From Paenibacillus xylanexedens (GTDB taxonomy: Bacteria; Bacillota; Bacilli; Paenibacillales; Paenibacillaceae), in contig NZ_JAGIKV010000004.1 in assembly GCF_017874615.1 (NCBI RefSeq), positions 186,001 to 250,000 of the forward strand: a DNA stretch of 64,000 nucleotides, read 5' to 3'. Under the pieces are notes generated by a model that was given only the letters and a program-made list of their open reading frames with translations, had not been told where the DNA came from and did no database searches. Positions 36,496-46,696 of this stretch are shown one piece after another; position 1 is the first letter of the stretch, and every line of letters starts with the position of its first letter. Made by a program: the position numbers and the translations under genes.

Positions 36496-38181
36496 CTATT
36501 TTTTCACACTATCATACCATTCGTTAACCTCTTGCGTAATTTGGTCACCGCCACCGGATTTCCACGTTTGTACAAAAGTATCAAACGCATCAACCGGATT
36601 TTTGCCATAGATAATTTCGTTAAATGCCTGATTCTCGATTTTGTTCAGATAGTCCAGCTTGGATTTCATCGTCTTTGTTGTCGGACCTGTGAACATGTTC
36701 TTGAAGGAAATTTCTTCTTGGCTCAGCAACACTTTCGCTGCTGCTGGAGTTTCTTTACCGTAGTTGACAGCAACATCTTTTTCAAGCTTGGTTTCAGGCT
36801 CTTTGCCATTGGCCAAGTTCATCAGAGCTTTCATCTGTGCATCTGGAATACGAGCACCGTCACGAACAAGCAAATAACGTACAACGTTCACGTATCCGCC
36901 CTCGATCTCGTCAATCGGCATTTGTTTTCCATTTGCATCCAATTGATAGTCATAGCCTGCAAACAGACCGTTATCATAAGGGCTACCTGGTGCCGGGTCT
37001 GCATAATTGTCGAACAGGTAGTTCTGGTACGTAAAGAATGCTTCTGGGTGCGCCATATCTTTTTTGATCAACGTAACACCATTAACGAACTGTGTTCCGT
37101 GACGCATCGCTTTGCCTTCAGGGCCAGTTGGAATTTCAATCGGTTTCCAAACCGCACTCGGTACATTTTTCACTGTATCGAGAAGTGGCCATCCACTCAT
37201 CCAGTAAGGTCCTGGAATAATACCTGCAGTTCCTGCAACTGCTGGCTCTGCTGTTTTGTTCTCATCCCATAGAGCTGCTTCCTGCGGGATATATCCTTTT
37301 TTGAGCCATTCGCTCAATTTGTTCAGACCTTGTTTCATACCCGGATTGATGGAGCCATACTCCAGCTTGCCGTCTTCCCCCAGATTCCATTGGAACGGCA
37401 ATGTTCCATATGCTCCGAAGATCCAAGATGGGTCTCCCATCCATGTATTCATGGAAGTTTTGAAACCAATGCTGAGCGGAGTGACTTTATCAGGAGCCAA
37501 GCCGTCCGGATTATTGTTTTTGAATGCTTCCATAACAGTTTCTAGTTCGTCGATGGTTTTTGGTGCCTTCATGTTCAGCTTATCCAGCCAATCCTGACGA
37601 ATCCACAATAGATAATCATTGTTGTAGGCATAGTCCAGAACAGGGATACCCATTCTTTTGCCATCACGACTATATTGGTTCCAGACGTTTGGATCTTGTT
37701 CAATTGCTTTTTTCCATGTATCCGAAGCATACTTATCGAATAGTGGACCTACTTCTTGATACATTCCAGAATCAATCAGATCCTGAGCAAGCAGATTATC
37801 ACCCACGTTTACAATATCAGGCATTTCCTGTCCTGATGACATGGCAAGACGAAGCTTGGTTGCAAATGCTCCATTTGTGTCTGTTACTGACCACAACGAT
37901 TTGATTTCAATCCCGAATTGATCCTTGGCCCACTTGGTTGCCACGTTATTTTCCATGGATTCGCCATTTTTGAATTTCAGCTCTGGATCAATTCCCCAGG
38001 CTGTTGTAATCGTAACTGGCGGATCATACTTTTCTTTGTATTCGTTTTGGGTTCCAGATGTACTTGGTGTTGCACTATCTCCGCCCCCACTGCCTCCTGA
38101 ACATCCTGCAAGAACGACAGTTAGACTCAGCGTTGTAGCGAGAAGCGACAAGAATCTCTTTTTTGTTGATTGCGCTCTCAT
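36496..38181 (-). CDS. Extracellular sugar-binding lipoprotein of ABC transporter
   Basis: 561 residues. Signal peptide with lipobox LAGCSGGSGGG (Cys near 27). The rest is a type 1 extracellular solute-binding fold, with ITTAWGIDPELKFKNGE and WLKKGYIPQEAALWDEN as in LipO/YtcQ-type oligosaccharide binders. It sits between the response regulator and the permeases, so galacto-oligosaccharide capture is inferred. ATG follows AAGGGGGAAC. Confidence 0.9.
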   Translation of the reverse strand: MRAQSTKKRFLSLLATTLSLTVVLAGCSGGSGGGDSATPSTSGTQNEYKEKYDPPVTITTAWGIDPELKFKNGESMENNVATKWAKDQFGIEIKSLWSVTDTNGAFATKLRLAMSSGQEMPDIVNVGDNLLAQDLIDSGMYQEVGPLFDKYASDTWKKAIEQDPNVWNQYSRDGKRMGIPVLDYAYNNDYLLWIRQDWLDKLNMKAPKTIDELETVMEAFKNNNPDGLAPDKVTPLSIGFKTSMNTWMGDPSWIFGAYGTLPFQWNLGEDGKLEYGSINPGMKQGLNKLSEWLKKGYIPQEAALWDENKTAEPAVAGTAGIIPGPYWMSGWPLLDTVKNVPSAVWKPIEIPTGPEGKAMRHGTQFVNGVTLIKKDMAHPEAFFTYQNYLFDNYADPAPGSPYDNGLFAGYDYQLDANGKQMPIDEIEGGYVNVVRYLLVRDGARIPDAQMKALMNLANGKEPETKLEKDVAVNYGKETPAAAKVLLSQEEISFKNMFTGPTTKTMKSKLDYLNKIENQAFNEIIYGKNPVDAFDTFVQTWKSGGGDQITQEVNEWYDSVKK

Positions 38182-38304
38182 GTTGTTCCCCCTTAAATCG
38201 TTTTGGTTACCCTTTCATTATAGGCTGACCAGGCCTTTGAGCCTATGATACGAAATCAAGATTTCTGCACCTTTGCCAACCTATATTCTGGAATGTTGTT
38301 GTAA

Positions 38305-39933
38305 TTATGCCTGATCCCGAAATTCATTTGGTGTCATACCATAATGCTTTTTGAACATTTTGCTGAAATATTGCGGATTTTGATAGCCAAGCTCACTCGT
38401 AATCTCGTATATTTTTTTATTGCTATTCTTAAGCAGATACAGAGCACGCTCCATGCGCATACGAATCATGTAGTCCCCAAGACCTTCCCCAGTCTCTGCC
38501 TTGTAAATTTTCGATAGATATACAGGATGCAGATATACCTTGTCCGCAATCATCTTCACCGACAGATCCTGTCCTGTATCTCTTGTCACCAGCTCCTGAA
38601 CCTGCTTGATTACATGCCTACGGCTCTGCACACCTTCCTGATCGGACAACTCTTCCTGAAGCTTCGCCAGCATCTCGGTTGCCCAGCGCCGCAGCTTCTC
38701 GGGGGATTGAATCAACTGATGAGCAAGGAGCAGATCGAATCCCGCATGATCAATCTCATGCACCAGATGCCCCTGTTTATGGGCGATATACATAAATGCA
38801 TTGGTTACCGACAGATACATCTCATACACATGTTCTCTGGACAATCGAACCTGTTCTGCCGCGTCAAAGACCGCGTTCAGCTTACGCGCTGCCGCTTCCC
38901 ATTGCTTGGTCTCAAGCAATTGCGGAAGTACAGGCGGTTTGTACAGCTCTTCGAGCGCCTGCGTCGCATCATTCTCCGGTCTTTTGCTGAGTGCCTGATC
39001 CATGTCCATATATATAATCTTGTGTTCTTCCGGTCCTGAAAGGACAAGCGAACCCAGACTTTTTCGATAAGCTGCTGTCAGCTCATTAAAGGGAAATGAC
39101 GGTGTAACTACCATGGACAGATCTCCCTGCAAATATCGAATGACATGTTCACGGAAAGTTTCAGCTGAGATTCTCAACGTCTCCAAGTTCATCTGCGGAG
39201 CTTCGATCTGTTCTTGATTCTGCAAAAACATTACCAGACACTCATGGGGGCCGCGACCAAACCACACGTTAAATTGCTCTCCGAGTACTTCCTCTGCAAT
39301 ATTACCTACCGCAAAATCCATCAGATCCAAAGACTGCTGGTCCATTGATGAGAAGCGTCCTGTAAGGCGAATCAGCATCATTACAGCCGGTTGTTCCGGG
39401 TCAATATGAATCTCATATTGTTGCAGTTGTTCCCGAAGTGCCCGCGCCGTGATCTCACGTCCCAGCAGCAGATCATGCATGAGATTTTCCCGTAATATTT
39501 TATAGTCAGACTTCCGACTGTATAAAAGCCGGTGATATTTATCGAATTCATCCCACTCATCGCGAAGAGACGTAATGGCTGCCGACACCGATCCCATAAA
39601 CTCATCATCGTTTACGGGTTTCAGGATATAATCCGCTGCCTGCAATTGAATGGCTTTTTTAGCATAATCAAAATCACTGTGACCCGTTAGTAAAATACAA
39701 CGAATATGAGACCAGCGCTTGCTTACCTCTGCAATGAGTTCCAGTCCGGACATGCCAGGCATGCGAATATCGGTTACCACAATATCTACTGCATTTTCCT
39801 CCATAATCTCCAGCGCTTCTTTACCGGAAGCAGCACGAAGCACGGTCGTTACTCCAAGCTCTCCCCAAGGAATTGTAAGTTCCAGACTTTCTGTTACATA
39901 CGTTTCATCATCTACCAGCAGTATATCAATCAA
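38305..39933 (-). CDS. AraC-type response regulator (YesN-like)
   Basis: About 542 residues. The receiver domain begins IDILLVDDETYVTESLE with the acceptor Asp in VVTDIRMPGMSGLEL near 56, then a long linker, then a C-terminal AraC DNA-binding domain with YLSKIYKAETGEGLGDYMIR and YEITSELGYQNPQYFSKMFKK. TTG at 39933 fits the AGGGAGTG ribosome site; the in-frame GTG at 39942 lies within that site. Encoded 73 bp after its kinase. It likely activates the binding-protein gene in response to extracellular oligosaccharide. Confidence 0.92.
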   Translation of the reverse strand: MIDILLVDDETYVTESLELTIPWGELGVTTVLRAASGKEALEIMEENAVDIVVTDIRMPGMSGLELIAEVSKRWSHIRCILLTGHSDFDYAKKAIQLQAADYILKPVNDDEFMGSVSAAITSLRDEWDEFDKYHRLLYSRKSDYKILRENLMHDLLLGREITARALREQLQQYEIHIDPEQPAVMMLIRLTGRFSSMDQQSLDLMDFAVGNIAEEVLGEQFNVWFGRGPHECLVMFLQNQEQIEAPQMNLETLRISAETFREHVIRYLQGDLSMVVTPSFPFNELTAAYRKSLGSLVLSGPEEHKIIYMDMDQALSKRPENDATQALEELYKPPVLPQLLETKQWEAAARKLNAVFDAAEQVRLSREHVYEMYLSVTNAFMYIAHKQGHLVHEIDHAGFDLLLAHQLIQSPEKLRRWATEMLAKLQEELSDQEGVQSRRHVIKQVQELVTRDTGQDLSVKMIADKVYLHPVYLSKIYKAETGEGLGDYMIRMRMERALYLLKNSNKKIYEITSELGYQNPQYFSKMFKKHYGMTPNEFRDQA

Positions 39934-40006
39934 GTGATTCACTCCCTATTTCGTTCATTCTGCAATTGGATTCCATCGTTCATCTTGCGCTACACATTCC
40001 AAGTGC

Positions 40007-41761
40007 TTATCCTTCATTCTCCAGAAGAAACTCCTGCTCGGCAGGCCATGACAGCGTAACGCGTAATCCACCAAGTTCCGATTCCGTTACATCCAGCCCT
40101 GCCTGCTCCCCATATCGAAGCTGGAGTCTCTGATTCACATTCCACAGGCCACAGCCCATCTCCTGATCCATCGTTCCCCTGAGCTTATTCAGAAGCGCCT
40201 CACGTGCCTCCTGCGTCATGCCTTGCCCATCATCTTCAACCACAAGAACCATGACACCGCCCTGTTTTTCCCCGGATACTCTTATTTCTCCGGCTTCCGC
40301 GTCCGCTTCGATACCGTGAATCACCGCATTCTCCACTAGTGGTTGCACGATGAGTGGCGGTACTTCCTGTCTTAACATCTCATCAGACAGATCAATCTTG
40401 TAATGAATGCGGTCCATACGCATCCGTTGGATCTCCAGATAACAGCTGACAAATTCAATCTCTTCTGTCAACGGTACCACGTCCCGCTCCTGTCTTGTCG
40501 TATACCGATAATATCGCGATAGATTATGCGACATTGCTACAACAGCGTCCATACGCTTGAGTTTCGCCATACTCGTAATGAAGGAGAAACAATTATAGAA
40601 GAAGTGCGGGTTAATCTGCGATTGCAGCTGCTTCAACCGAGCTTCACGTACATGAATCTGTTCCAGGTAAACGTGTTCAAATAACTGCTGGATCTGCTCC
40701 ACCATCAAGTTGAAACGTTCGGACAGGAAACTGAATTCATTGCGGCCCTTTGGCTTAATCCTCACGGAATAATCCTCCTGCTTCAATCGCTGGAACCCAC
40801 GAATGAGTTGTTTCACTGGCACCTGCACCTGTACATAGAACAAGTACGCCACACCAAAACTCATCAGTAACAAACAAATCATGGAAGAATAGAACAGCAT
40901 ATTGGATTGGTGAATGGGCTTCAGAATATCTGACAGGGGCATGTAGTCCACCAAATACCAGCCTGTTGTACTGGATTTCACGGTATTGACCATGTAGGGC
41001 TCGTTCCCGATCACTACGGTACGGTTATCAACGTCCTGAAGTTTATGGATGGACAGTTCTTCCATCAACTGATTCGTTAATGAACGATCTGAAGTCCGGT
41101 TATAGATAACCCCCGTTTCTTCACGGAAATAGAAGGGGTCATGCCTGCCATCGTCTTTGAATTTGTCGAGCATATCCCGAATGTTGTCACTATCAAACTC
41201 CAGTTTAATAATCGTTTCTGCATTATTAGCCGGGTCTTTAATGCCGTAAGGGGATACCGTAATCCAGCTAAACATGAACCGATCATCTTCCCCATCCTGA
41301 ATTTTGCGTACATCCCAGCCGGAAATGATATTTTCCCTTAGCGCTTCTTTATCGTAAGAACGTGCGTCCCTTTCGGAAACCACCCTGCCCAGCGAAGGAG
41401 AATACAGATATAATTTCGTGGCCCAATTGGATGAGCTTTCCTGAATACTCAGCTTATTCTGAATACGTTTGACCAGGTTGATCGCATCCAGATCAAAGTA
41501 GTTACTGTCCGCATAGATTCGCCGGAAGCTGCCAATATCAGGATCATGTATGAGCAGATTAGGCCATGAGGATAACAGTTCGATGTGTGTGTTCACTTGA
41601 TTTTGGAAAAATTCAAGCTGGTTACTATTCGATCGATTCAACTCATCTCTGAGAACAGCTGTTGTTTTGTGATTGGAGTACCAGTACAAAAGCACTACAG
41701 GAATCAGCATAATCAGAATAAGAATGACCATTTTGGAAAACAGGTTTGTCCGATATGACAT
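40007..41761 (-). CDS. Sensor histidine kinase (YesM-like)
   Basis: 584 residues. Membrane segment at about 10-28, an extracellular dCache-like sensor domain, a second segment at about 290-312, HAMP (VPVKQLIRGFQRLKQEDYSVRI), then the His_kinase-type LQSQINPHFFYNCFSFI (phospho-His near 395) and HATPase GCGLWNVNQRLQLRYG. The non-canonical INPHF His motif defines the YesM/LytS kind. ATG follows AAGGTGAG. Two cre-like sites lie upstream. Confidence 0.92.
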   Translation of the reverse strand: MSYRTNLFSKMVILILIMLIPVVLLYWYSNHKTTAVLRDELNRSNSNQLEFFQNQVNTHIELLSSWPNLLIHDPDIGSFRRIYADSNYFDLDAINLVKRIQNKLSIQESSSNWATKLYLYSPSLGRVVSERDARSYDKEALRENIISGWDVRKIQDGEDDRFMFSWITVSPYGIKDPANNAETIIKLEFDSDNIRDMLDKFKDDGRHDPFYFREETGVIYNRTSDRSLTNQLMEELSIHKLQDVDNRTVVIGNEPYMVNTVKSSTTGWYLVDYMPLSDILKPIHQSNMLFYSSMICLLLMSFGVAYLFYVQVQVPVKQLIRGFQRLKQEDYSVRIKPKGRNEFSFLSERFNLMVEQIQQLFEHVYLEQIHVREARLKQLQSQINPHFFYNCFSFITSMAKLKRMDAVVAMSHNLSRYYRYTTRQERDVVPLTEEIEFVSCYLEIQRMRMDRIHYKIDLSDEMLRQEVPPLIVQPLVENAVIHGIEADAEAGEIRVSGEKQGGVMVLVVEDDGQGMTQEAREALLNKLRGTMDQEMGCGLWNVNQRLQLRYGEQAGLDVTESELGGLRVTLSWPAEQEFLLENEG

Positions 41762-41809
41762 TTTTTCATCTCACCTTGTCTTAATTTGTCGTGACATTAA
41801 TTGTAATGA

Positions 41810-41823
41810 TGTAAGCGCTAAAG
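41810..41823 (-). promoter_or_regulatory. Cre-like site upstream of the galactan kinase
   Basis: TGTAAGCGCTAAAG on the plus strand matches 12 of 14 positions of the cre consensus (last two differ). It lies about 50 bp upstream of the kinase start, suggesting CcpA control of the whole locus. Confidence 0.45.
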
Positions 41824-41862
41824 ACAAACTATTTTTTTGAGACAAACCGATTCATTATCTAG

Positions 41863-41876
41863 CGTAAGCGTTACCA
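41863..41876 (-). promoter_or_regulatory. Second cre-like site upstream of the galactan kinase
   Basis: CGTAAGCGTTACCA on the plus strand matches 12 of 14 cre positions and contains the near-palindrome GTAAGCGTTAC. Spacing to the first site is 53 bp, about five helical turns. Confidence 0.45.
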
Positions 41877-41934
41877 ATTCAAGGTGAAAGGAGATAAAAC
41901 CAATATTTCTGCACTAAATGCAACTTCCACGCAC

Positions 41935-41961
41935 AAAAAGAGCCAGCGATTAGCCAGCTCT
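41935..41961 (-). terminator. Terminator for the hypothetical membrane protein gene
   Basis: AGAGC (41939-41943) pairs with GCTCT (41957-41961), with further inner pairs; the minus strand then reads TTTTTG. Confidence 0.55.
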
Positions 41962-42060
41962 CTATCTAATTTCAGTATATATCTTTAATCGTTCTATTCA
42001 ACTCAAACTTTATTCCACTTCTGTTTATGTAATTATTCTTTTTTTCTATAAAAATATCAA

Positions 42061-42759
42061 CTATGGAATATCATAATCAAATACCGTATTCGCTCCATCC
42101 ACGCCTACATCCAGCACAATATCCATAAGTTTCCCATTGACGAACAGAGGGGATTCCGCTTTCCCGTAAAACTCCAACTTACCTGTAAACGTTCCATGGC
42201 GTTCAATCTCAACATGTACGGGCCTTAATTGGACAGACTGCAAGGCTTCCAATAGTGGATCGTCCTTAAACTTATAACTGCGTGCGAGATCAGGCAATAA
42301 CACGGCGGATACGGAATCTCTGCCGTAATTTTTGAGTGTCAGGTCACAGGTTGCTCGGGTCTCACCCGTTTTCAGCACATTAAAGGTACAAGAGCTTGCA
42401 TTCTGTACATAGGATACCGCATTAATGCCTGAAGCTCCCCACTTGGCTACATACATGAATTTATCCGTCATGTACGAATAACTGAGAACGATAGCGATAA
42501 CTACGATCCATAACCCTTTTGCAAGACCGGGGAATGATTTCCCAATCTCTTTGCGAGTAAGGTAGAATCCACACGCGAATATCCCCAATCCGAGGAAAAG
42601 TGTGATATGAACTCCACTCAAGTAAGATGTAGTATACGGTGATATACCTATTGCTGACAGCATGGTATCTCCAACAGAAAAACCAAGATGATGGTTAAAT
42701 GTAAAGATGATAGCAAATAGCAATAAAGCCCCTGAGAACACAAGTCTGGTTCTCGACAC
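42061..42759 (-). CDS. Membrane protein of unknown function
   Basis: 232 residues. Three predicted helices in the first 100 residues (LVFSGALLLFAIIFT, ITLFLGLGIFACGFYL, LWIVVIAIVLSYSYM), then about 120 residues forming a beta-rich domain likely outside the cell, with two cysteines (CTFNV, CDLTL) that could form a disulfide. The domain resembles a small immunoglobulin-like or CARDB-like sandwich by strand pattern only. GTG start after AGGGGGTG. Single gene between two transporter clusters. Confidence 0.65.
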   Translation of the reverse strand: MSRTRLVFSGALLLFAIIFTFNHHLGFSVGDTMLSAIGISPYTTSYLSGVHITLFLGLGIFACGFYLTRKEIGKSFPGLAKGLWIVVIAIVLSYSYMTDKFMYVAKWGASGINAVSYVQNASSCTFNVLKTGETRATCDLTLKNYGRDSVSAVLLPDLARSYKFKDDPLLEALQSVQLRPVHVEIERHGTFTGKLEFYGKAESPLFVNGKLMDIVLDVGVDGANTVFDYDIP

Positions 42760-42835
42760 ACGAACACCCCCTAATCAACCACCTTATTATATCATATTTT
42801 TCCTATTTATGATTAACAATCCAAATCAAAAAACA

Positions 42836-42876
42836 ACAATAAAAAGAACGCCTTCGGTTGTTCACCGAAAACGTCC
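42836..42876 (-). terminator. Terminator after the second binding-protein gene
   Basis: Left arm 42846-42858 and right arm 42864-42876 pair (core TTCGGT/ACCGAA); the minus strand continues into five T. Confidence 0.8.
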
Positions 42877-42940
42877 TCCATATTTGCCACCGACAAGAGC
42901 TTGTAGTAACACAGGTCTCTCTGTCATGGCTGACGATCAT

Positions 42941-44470
42941 TTATTGCTTAGCCAAGAATGCATCGAGTTGTTCCTGTTTGGCTGCAATAATTTTATCAAT
43001 TCCCGCTGCTTTCAATTTCTCCAGATATTTCGGAATCATCTCATTTGGGTCAACAGCGCCCGATGTCATACCCGGCTTGAACTGTTTGTTCACGTTGTTG
43101 ACCGCAGCAATTTCATTTTTGACAGATTGACTGTTGAACGTAAAGCCCAGTGCTGGCGACTTCACACCTTTGGCGTTAAACTCTTTGAACTTCTCCCATT
43201 TCTGTGGATCTTCATTATCCCAGAGGAAGTTCAGGAATTGGTTACCCAGTTGCCATTGTGCACCTGGATTGTAGGTACGACTGTTAGCATCTACGCCATC
43301 AGGGAGAGCAATGATATTATCCTGTCCGTCTTTTTTCACATAATGTGTACCTTCAATTCCGAAGTTTAGCAAGTTGTTAATTTCCTTGTCGGAATGCAGC
43401 AGGTTAATGACCTGCATCGCTTTCTCCGGTTGCTCTGAAGAACGGGAGATTGCAAGCATCGCTCCAGATGCATCACCCGTCGTGATTGTTGGCTGTGTCA
43501 TCTCAATCTGAGTGAGTGGGAAACCCACATACCCTTCTTCTTCTTTATCCTTGCCTGGCTTCATGCCATCTGTCCAGAGAAACGCTTTTCCAGCCTTCGC
43601 CTGGTCTTTCGGGAACACATTGGACGTAGCAGCATCACTGTTGATATATCCCGCTTGATACCACTTGCGAGCGAGTTCAGCCGCTTCTTTGAATTCTGGG
43701 GTCTCCACTTCATTCAGCACCGTTGTTCCGCCTGCTGTTTTGGAGATGACTCCAGGTACGGAAGCATCACCGAGATAATCCCAATCCAGATTCTCTAACA
43801 GCCCGTTACCGTTGGTATTGGACATATAGAATGGTGTGATGGCTGGCTCGTTTTCCTTGATTGTTTTGAGCAGAGGCTCCAGATCAGCCCAAGTTTTTAC
43901 AGCTGTCAGGTCCAGCTTATACTTGTCAGCCAGATCTTTACGTACCAACACACCACGTGTGGCAGCGAGTTCCTTATTCGTAGGAACGCCGTAATTCACG
44001 CCGTCCACCTGGGAACCTTCCAGAAAGGCAGGGTCCAGGTTTTTCTTAATATCCTGACCATGTGCATCAAGCAGATCATTCAAGGGCAAGAATGCGCCTT
44101 TAGCTACATTCACCGTGTAGTTCTGCCAAGCTGCTGTGAATATAATGTCTGATTTTTCACCTGAGGAAATCATGAGATTCAGCTTGTTATCCCACTGTCC
44201 CCAGTCAATTGCATTGATCTTAAGCGTGGCTCCGATCTTTGGTTCCATCTTTTTGTTAATCTCGGCTTCCACCAGAGCGACATCCTTCTGTGGTGTCCCT
44301 GGGTAGAACAGTGTCACTTCATAGGGTTTGCCCCCACCTTCACTTGCTCCTCCGCCTTCTGCGCCAGGTGTTGTTGTTCCACCCTTGTCTGATGAGCAAG
44401 CAGCCAGCACCAGGCTCAGCGCCATAACCGTTGCCATCATGCGTGACCATACCTTTAATGATCTAACCAA
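42941..44470 (-). CDS. Sugar-binding lipoprotein of a second ABC transporter
   Basis: About 509 residues. Lipoprotein signal ending LVLAACSSDKGG. Solute-binding type 1 fold with VTLFYPGTPQKDVALVEAE and INKKMEPKIGATLKI, of the same CUT1 group as YtcQ/LipO. TTG at 44470 is preferred with AGGAGGGG 5 nt upstream; the earlier ATG lies before that site. Last gene of the second kinase-regulator-permease set; its substrate is unknown because no enzyme is attached. Confidence 0.88.
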   Translation of the reverse strand: MVRSLKVWSRMMATVMALSLVLAACSSDKGGTTTPGAEGGGASEGGGKPYEVTLFYPGTPQKDVALVEAEINKKMEPKIGATLKINAIDWGQWDNKLNLMISSGEKSDIIFTAAWQNYTVNVAKGAFLPLNDLLDAHGQDIKKNLDPAFLEGSQVDGVNYGVPTNKELAATRGVLVRKDLADKYKLDLTAVKTWADLEPLLKTIKENEPAITPFYMSNTNGNGLLENLDWDYLGDASVPGVISKTAGGTTVLNEVETPEFKEAAELARKWYQAGYINSDAATSNVFPKDQAKAGKAFLWTDGMKPGKDKEEEGYVGFPLTQIEMTQPTITTGDASGAMLAISRSSEQPEKAMQVINLLHSDKEINNLLNFGIEGTHYVKKDGQDNIIALPDGVDANSRTYNPGAQWQLGNQFLNFLWDNEDPQKWEKFKEFNAKGVKSPALGFTFNSQSVKNEIAAVNNVNKQFKPGMTSGAVDPNEMIPKYLEKLKAAGIDKIIAAKQEQLDAFLAKQ

Positions 44471-44603
44471 TTGAACCCCTCCTGTCATGTGTTGAACCAT
44501 ACAACCGAATTCCCCAATTCACAAATAAACCGATAACTACTTCTGTATATGCCCTTTCAGTCCATCTTCATTTACCTTGCCCACTCCGCTAACCGGTTCA
44601 GAG

Positions 44604-45512
44604 TTATCCCTTCACAGCGCCAACCGTAAGACCTTTGATGAAATAACGCTGGAAGAACGGATATGCCAGTACAATTGGACCAATACCGACCACAGCCATC
44701 GCCATTTGCAGAGTTTTGTTAGGCAGATTCAGCAATCCACCCTGCGACGAAATCTGTGAAGAGACGTTGGAGTTGGTTGTTAAATATTGAATATCGAGCA
44801 GCGTCCGGTACATAAGGTACTGAAGGCTGATCGTCCGGTTATCTGATATAAAAATCATACTAAGGTACCAGTCATTCCAGTAATTCAATGTACTGAACAA
44901 CGCGACGGTTGCCATTACGGGGAGAGAGAGCGGAAGCACGATACGTGCAAACGTTCTCAATTCTCCCGCACCATCAATCCGAGCCGATTCCAGAATAGAC
45001 ACCGGAATGGAGTTCGCGAAGAATGTACGCATGACCAGTACAAAGAATGGGGATAGCAGTAGCGGCATAATGAGTGCCAGTAGGGAGTTTTTCAGATCCA
45101 ATACGTTGACATAGACCAGGTACCAAGGTACCAGCCCCCCATTGAACAACATTGTGAAGAAGATGAAAAAGGCGAACCAGCCCCGGTAAGGCAGATCTCT
45201 CCGTGAGAGCGGATACGCATACAATGCGGTCAGCGCAACACTTGTAATGGTACCTACAACGGTAACGATAAAGGATATACCATACGAGTGAATGATCTGA
45301 TCCATATCTCTGAACAGAAACTCATAAGCCGTCAGGCTGAATTTCTCTGGAATAAGCTTATATCCATTGGCAATTACTGTTGTCTCGTCCGAAAATGAGA
45401 TGGCGAAGACAAGCAGGATCGGCACGATACAGGCAATGGCATAGAATAGAAACATCGCATGAATAACGGATGCGGAACGCTTCGATACGGCTAGTGGATC
45501 ACGTGATTTCAC
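44604..45512 (-). CDS. Sugar ABC transporter permease (YtcP-like), second system
   Basis: About 302 residues, six helices. The EAA region is ILESARIDGAGELRTFARIVLP, followed by the characteristic FNGGLVPWYLVY and a GAVKG terminus. GTG 45512 is preferred, with AGGAGG 10 nt upstream; the frame opens seven codons earlier inside that site. It follows the other permease by 17 bp. Confidence 0.88.
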   Translation of the reverse strand: MKSRDPLAVSKRSASVIHAMFLFYAIACIVPILLVFAISFSDETTVIANGYKLIPEKFSLTAYEFLFRDMDQIIHSYGISFIVTVVGTITSVALTALYAYPLSRRDLPYRGWFAFFIFFTMLFNGGLVPWYLVYVNVLDLKNSLLALIMPLLLSPFFVLVMRTFFANSIPVSILESARIDGAGELRTFARIVLPLSLPVMATVALFSTLNYWNDWYLSMIFISDNRTISLQYLMYRTLLDIQYLTTNSNVSSQISSQGGLLNLPNKTLQMAMAVVGIGPIVLAYPFFQRYFIKGLTVGAVKG

Positions 45513-45529
45513 AGCTGACTTGCCTCCTC

Positions 45530-46516
45530 TCAAAATAATGCATTATCTTTATCTATTCGCCTTACGATGGTATTGGATACAAGCACCAGCACAAATCCAA
45601 CGATTGCTTGGTATAGACCGGCTGCTGATGACATCCCGATATCTCCACCGATAAGGAACGTACGATATACGTAGGTATCCAGTACATTCGTTACAGGGAA
45701 CAGCGCCCCCGATTCCAATGGAACCTGGTAGAACAGACTGAAGTCTGCATAGAATATACGGCCAATTTGCAATAACGTCATAATGACGATTAATGGGATG
45801 AGAAACGGAATGGTAATGAAACGGATCTGATGCCATTTGGTTGCGCCATCAAGCACAGCTGCTTCATAATATTCTTCATCGATACCCACGACAGCTGCCA
45901 GATAAATGACGGCATAATATCCAATATTTTTCCATGTGTTCACCAGTGGCAAAATATATGGCCAATACTTTGGCTCTGAATACCAGTCGATCGGCTGACC
46001 GCCGAACATCTGCAGAACCGTTGAGTTCATGAAGCCTGAATCCTTGCCCAGGAAAGCCAGTACCAGATAACTGACCACAATCATGGACAAGAAATACGGT
46101 AATAGCATAAGTGATTGATATAACTTGGACATTGCCTTGTTCTTCACTTCATTGAGCAGAATAGCAAGCCCGACACCTACTAAGAGATTCAGTGCAATGA
46201 ACACCGTGTTATACGCGAGTGTATTTCGGGTAATTTCCCATGCATCACTGGTTGAGAACAAATATTTAAAATTGTCCCATCCACTCCATGGGCTACCCCA
46301 AATACCATCAGCATAGTTTACATTTTTGAATGCGATCAGAACGCCGAACATCGGCATATAGTTGTTCACCAGCAGAAACAGGACACCTGGCAAGAACATG
46401 AGATACAGCACCTTGAATTTGCCAAGATTGTGCCACACAGACTTGCGCTTTCGGACTGTTTCTCCCGGTATTTCCGATATCCGTACTCCCTTACCCGCCT
46501 GGGGTTGTGTCTTCAT
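45530..46516 (-). CDS. Sugar ABC transporter permease (YteP/LplB-like), second system
   Basis: 328 residues with a 25-residue charged N-terminal tail, then six helices. Opening VLYLMFLPGVLFLLVNNYMP and EAA motif YYEAAVLDGATKWHQIRFITIP are typical of CUT1 permeases. First gene after the response regulator, behind a hairpin at 46661-46691. Confidence 0.9.
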   Translation of the reverse strand: MKTQPQAGKGVRISEIPGETVRKRKSVWHNLGKFKVLYLMFLPGVLFLLVNNYMPMFGVLIAFKNVNYADGIWGSPWSGWDNFKYLFSTSDAWEITRNTLAYNTVFIALNLLVGVGLAILLNEVKNKAMSKLYQSLMLLPYFLSMIVVSYLVLAFLGKDSGFMNSTVLQMFGGQPIDWYSEPKYWPYILPLVNTWKNIGYYAVIYLAAVVGIDEEYYEAAVLDGATKWHQIRFITIPFLIPLIVIMTLLQIGRIFYADFSLFYQVPLESGALFPVTNVLDTYVYRTFLIGGDIGMSSAAGLYQAIVGFVLVLVSNTIVRRIDKDNALF

Positions 46517-46660
46517 AACTTGTTCTCCCTCACTCCTCTTGAATTCTTCCTCAGGATGAAGCTCCGTTGCGGCTCCTGTGGTTCAAGTATACGGCGGGGC
46601 GAGTAAGACCTCTATCTGCTGTGGTGACCTGTTGACTTATCAAATTATGACTTTAGTACC

Positions 46661-46691
46661 AAAAAAAACAAAAGACGCAGCATGCTGCGCC
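46661..46691 (-). terminator. Hairpin terminator between regulator and permease genes
   Basis: ACGCAG-CATG-CTGCGC hairpin (46675-46690) followed on the minus strand by TTTTGTTTTTTTT. It separates the two-component genes from the transporter genes, implying a separate, regulated promoter for the latter. Confidence 0.8.
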
Positions 46692-46696
46692 CTGAA

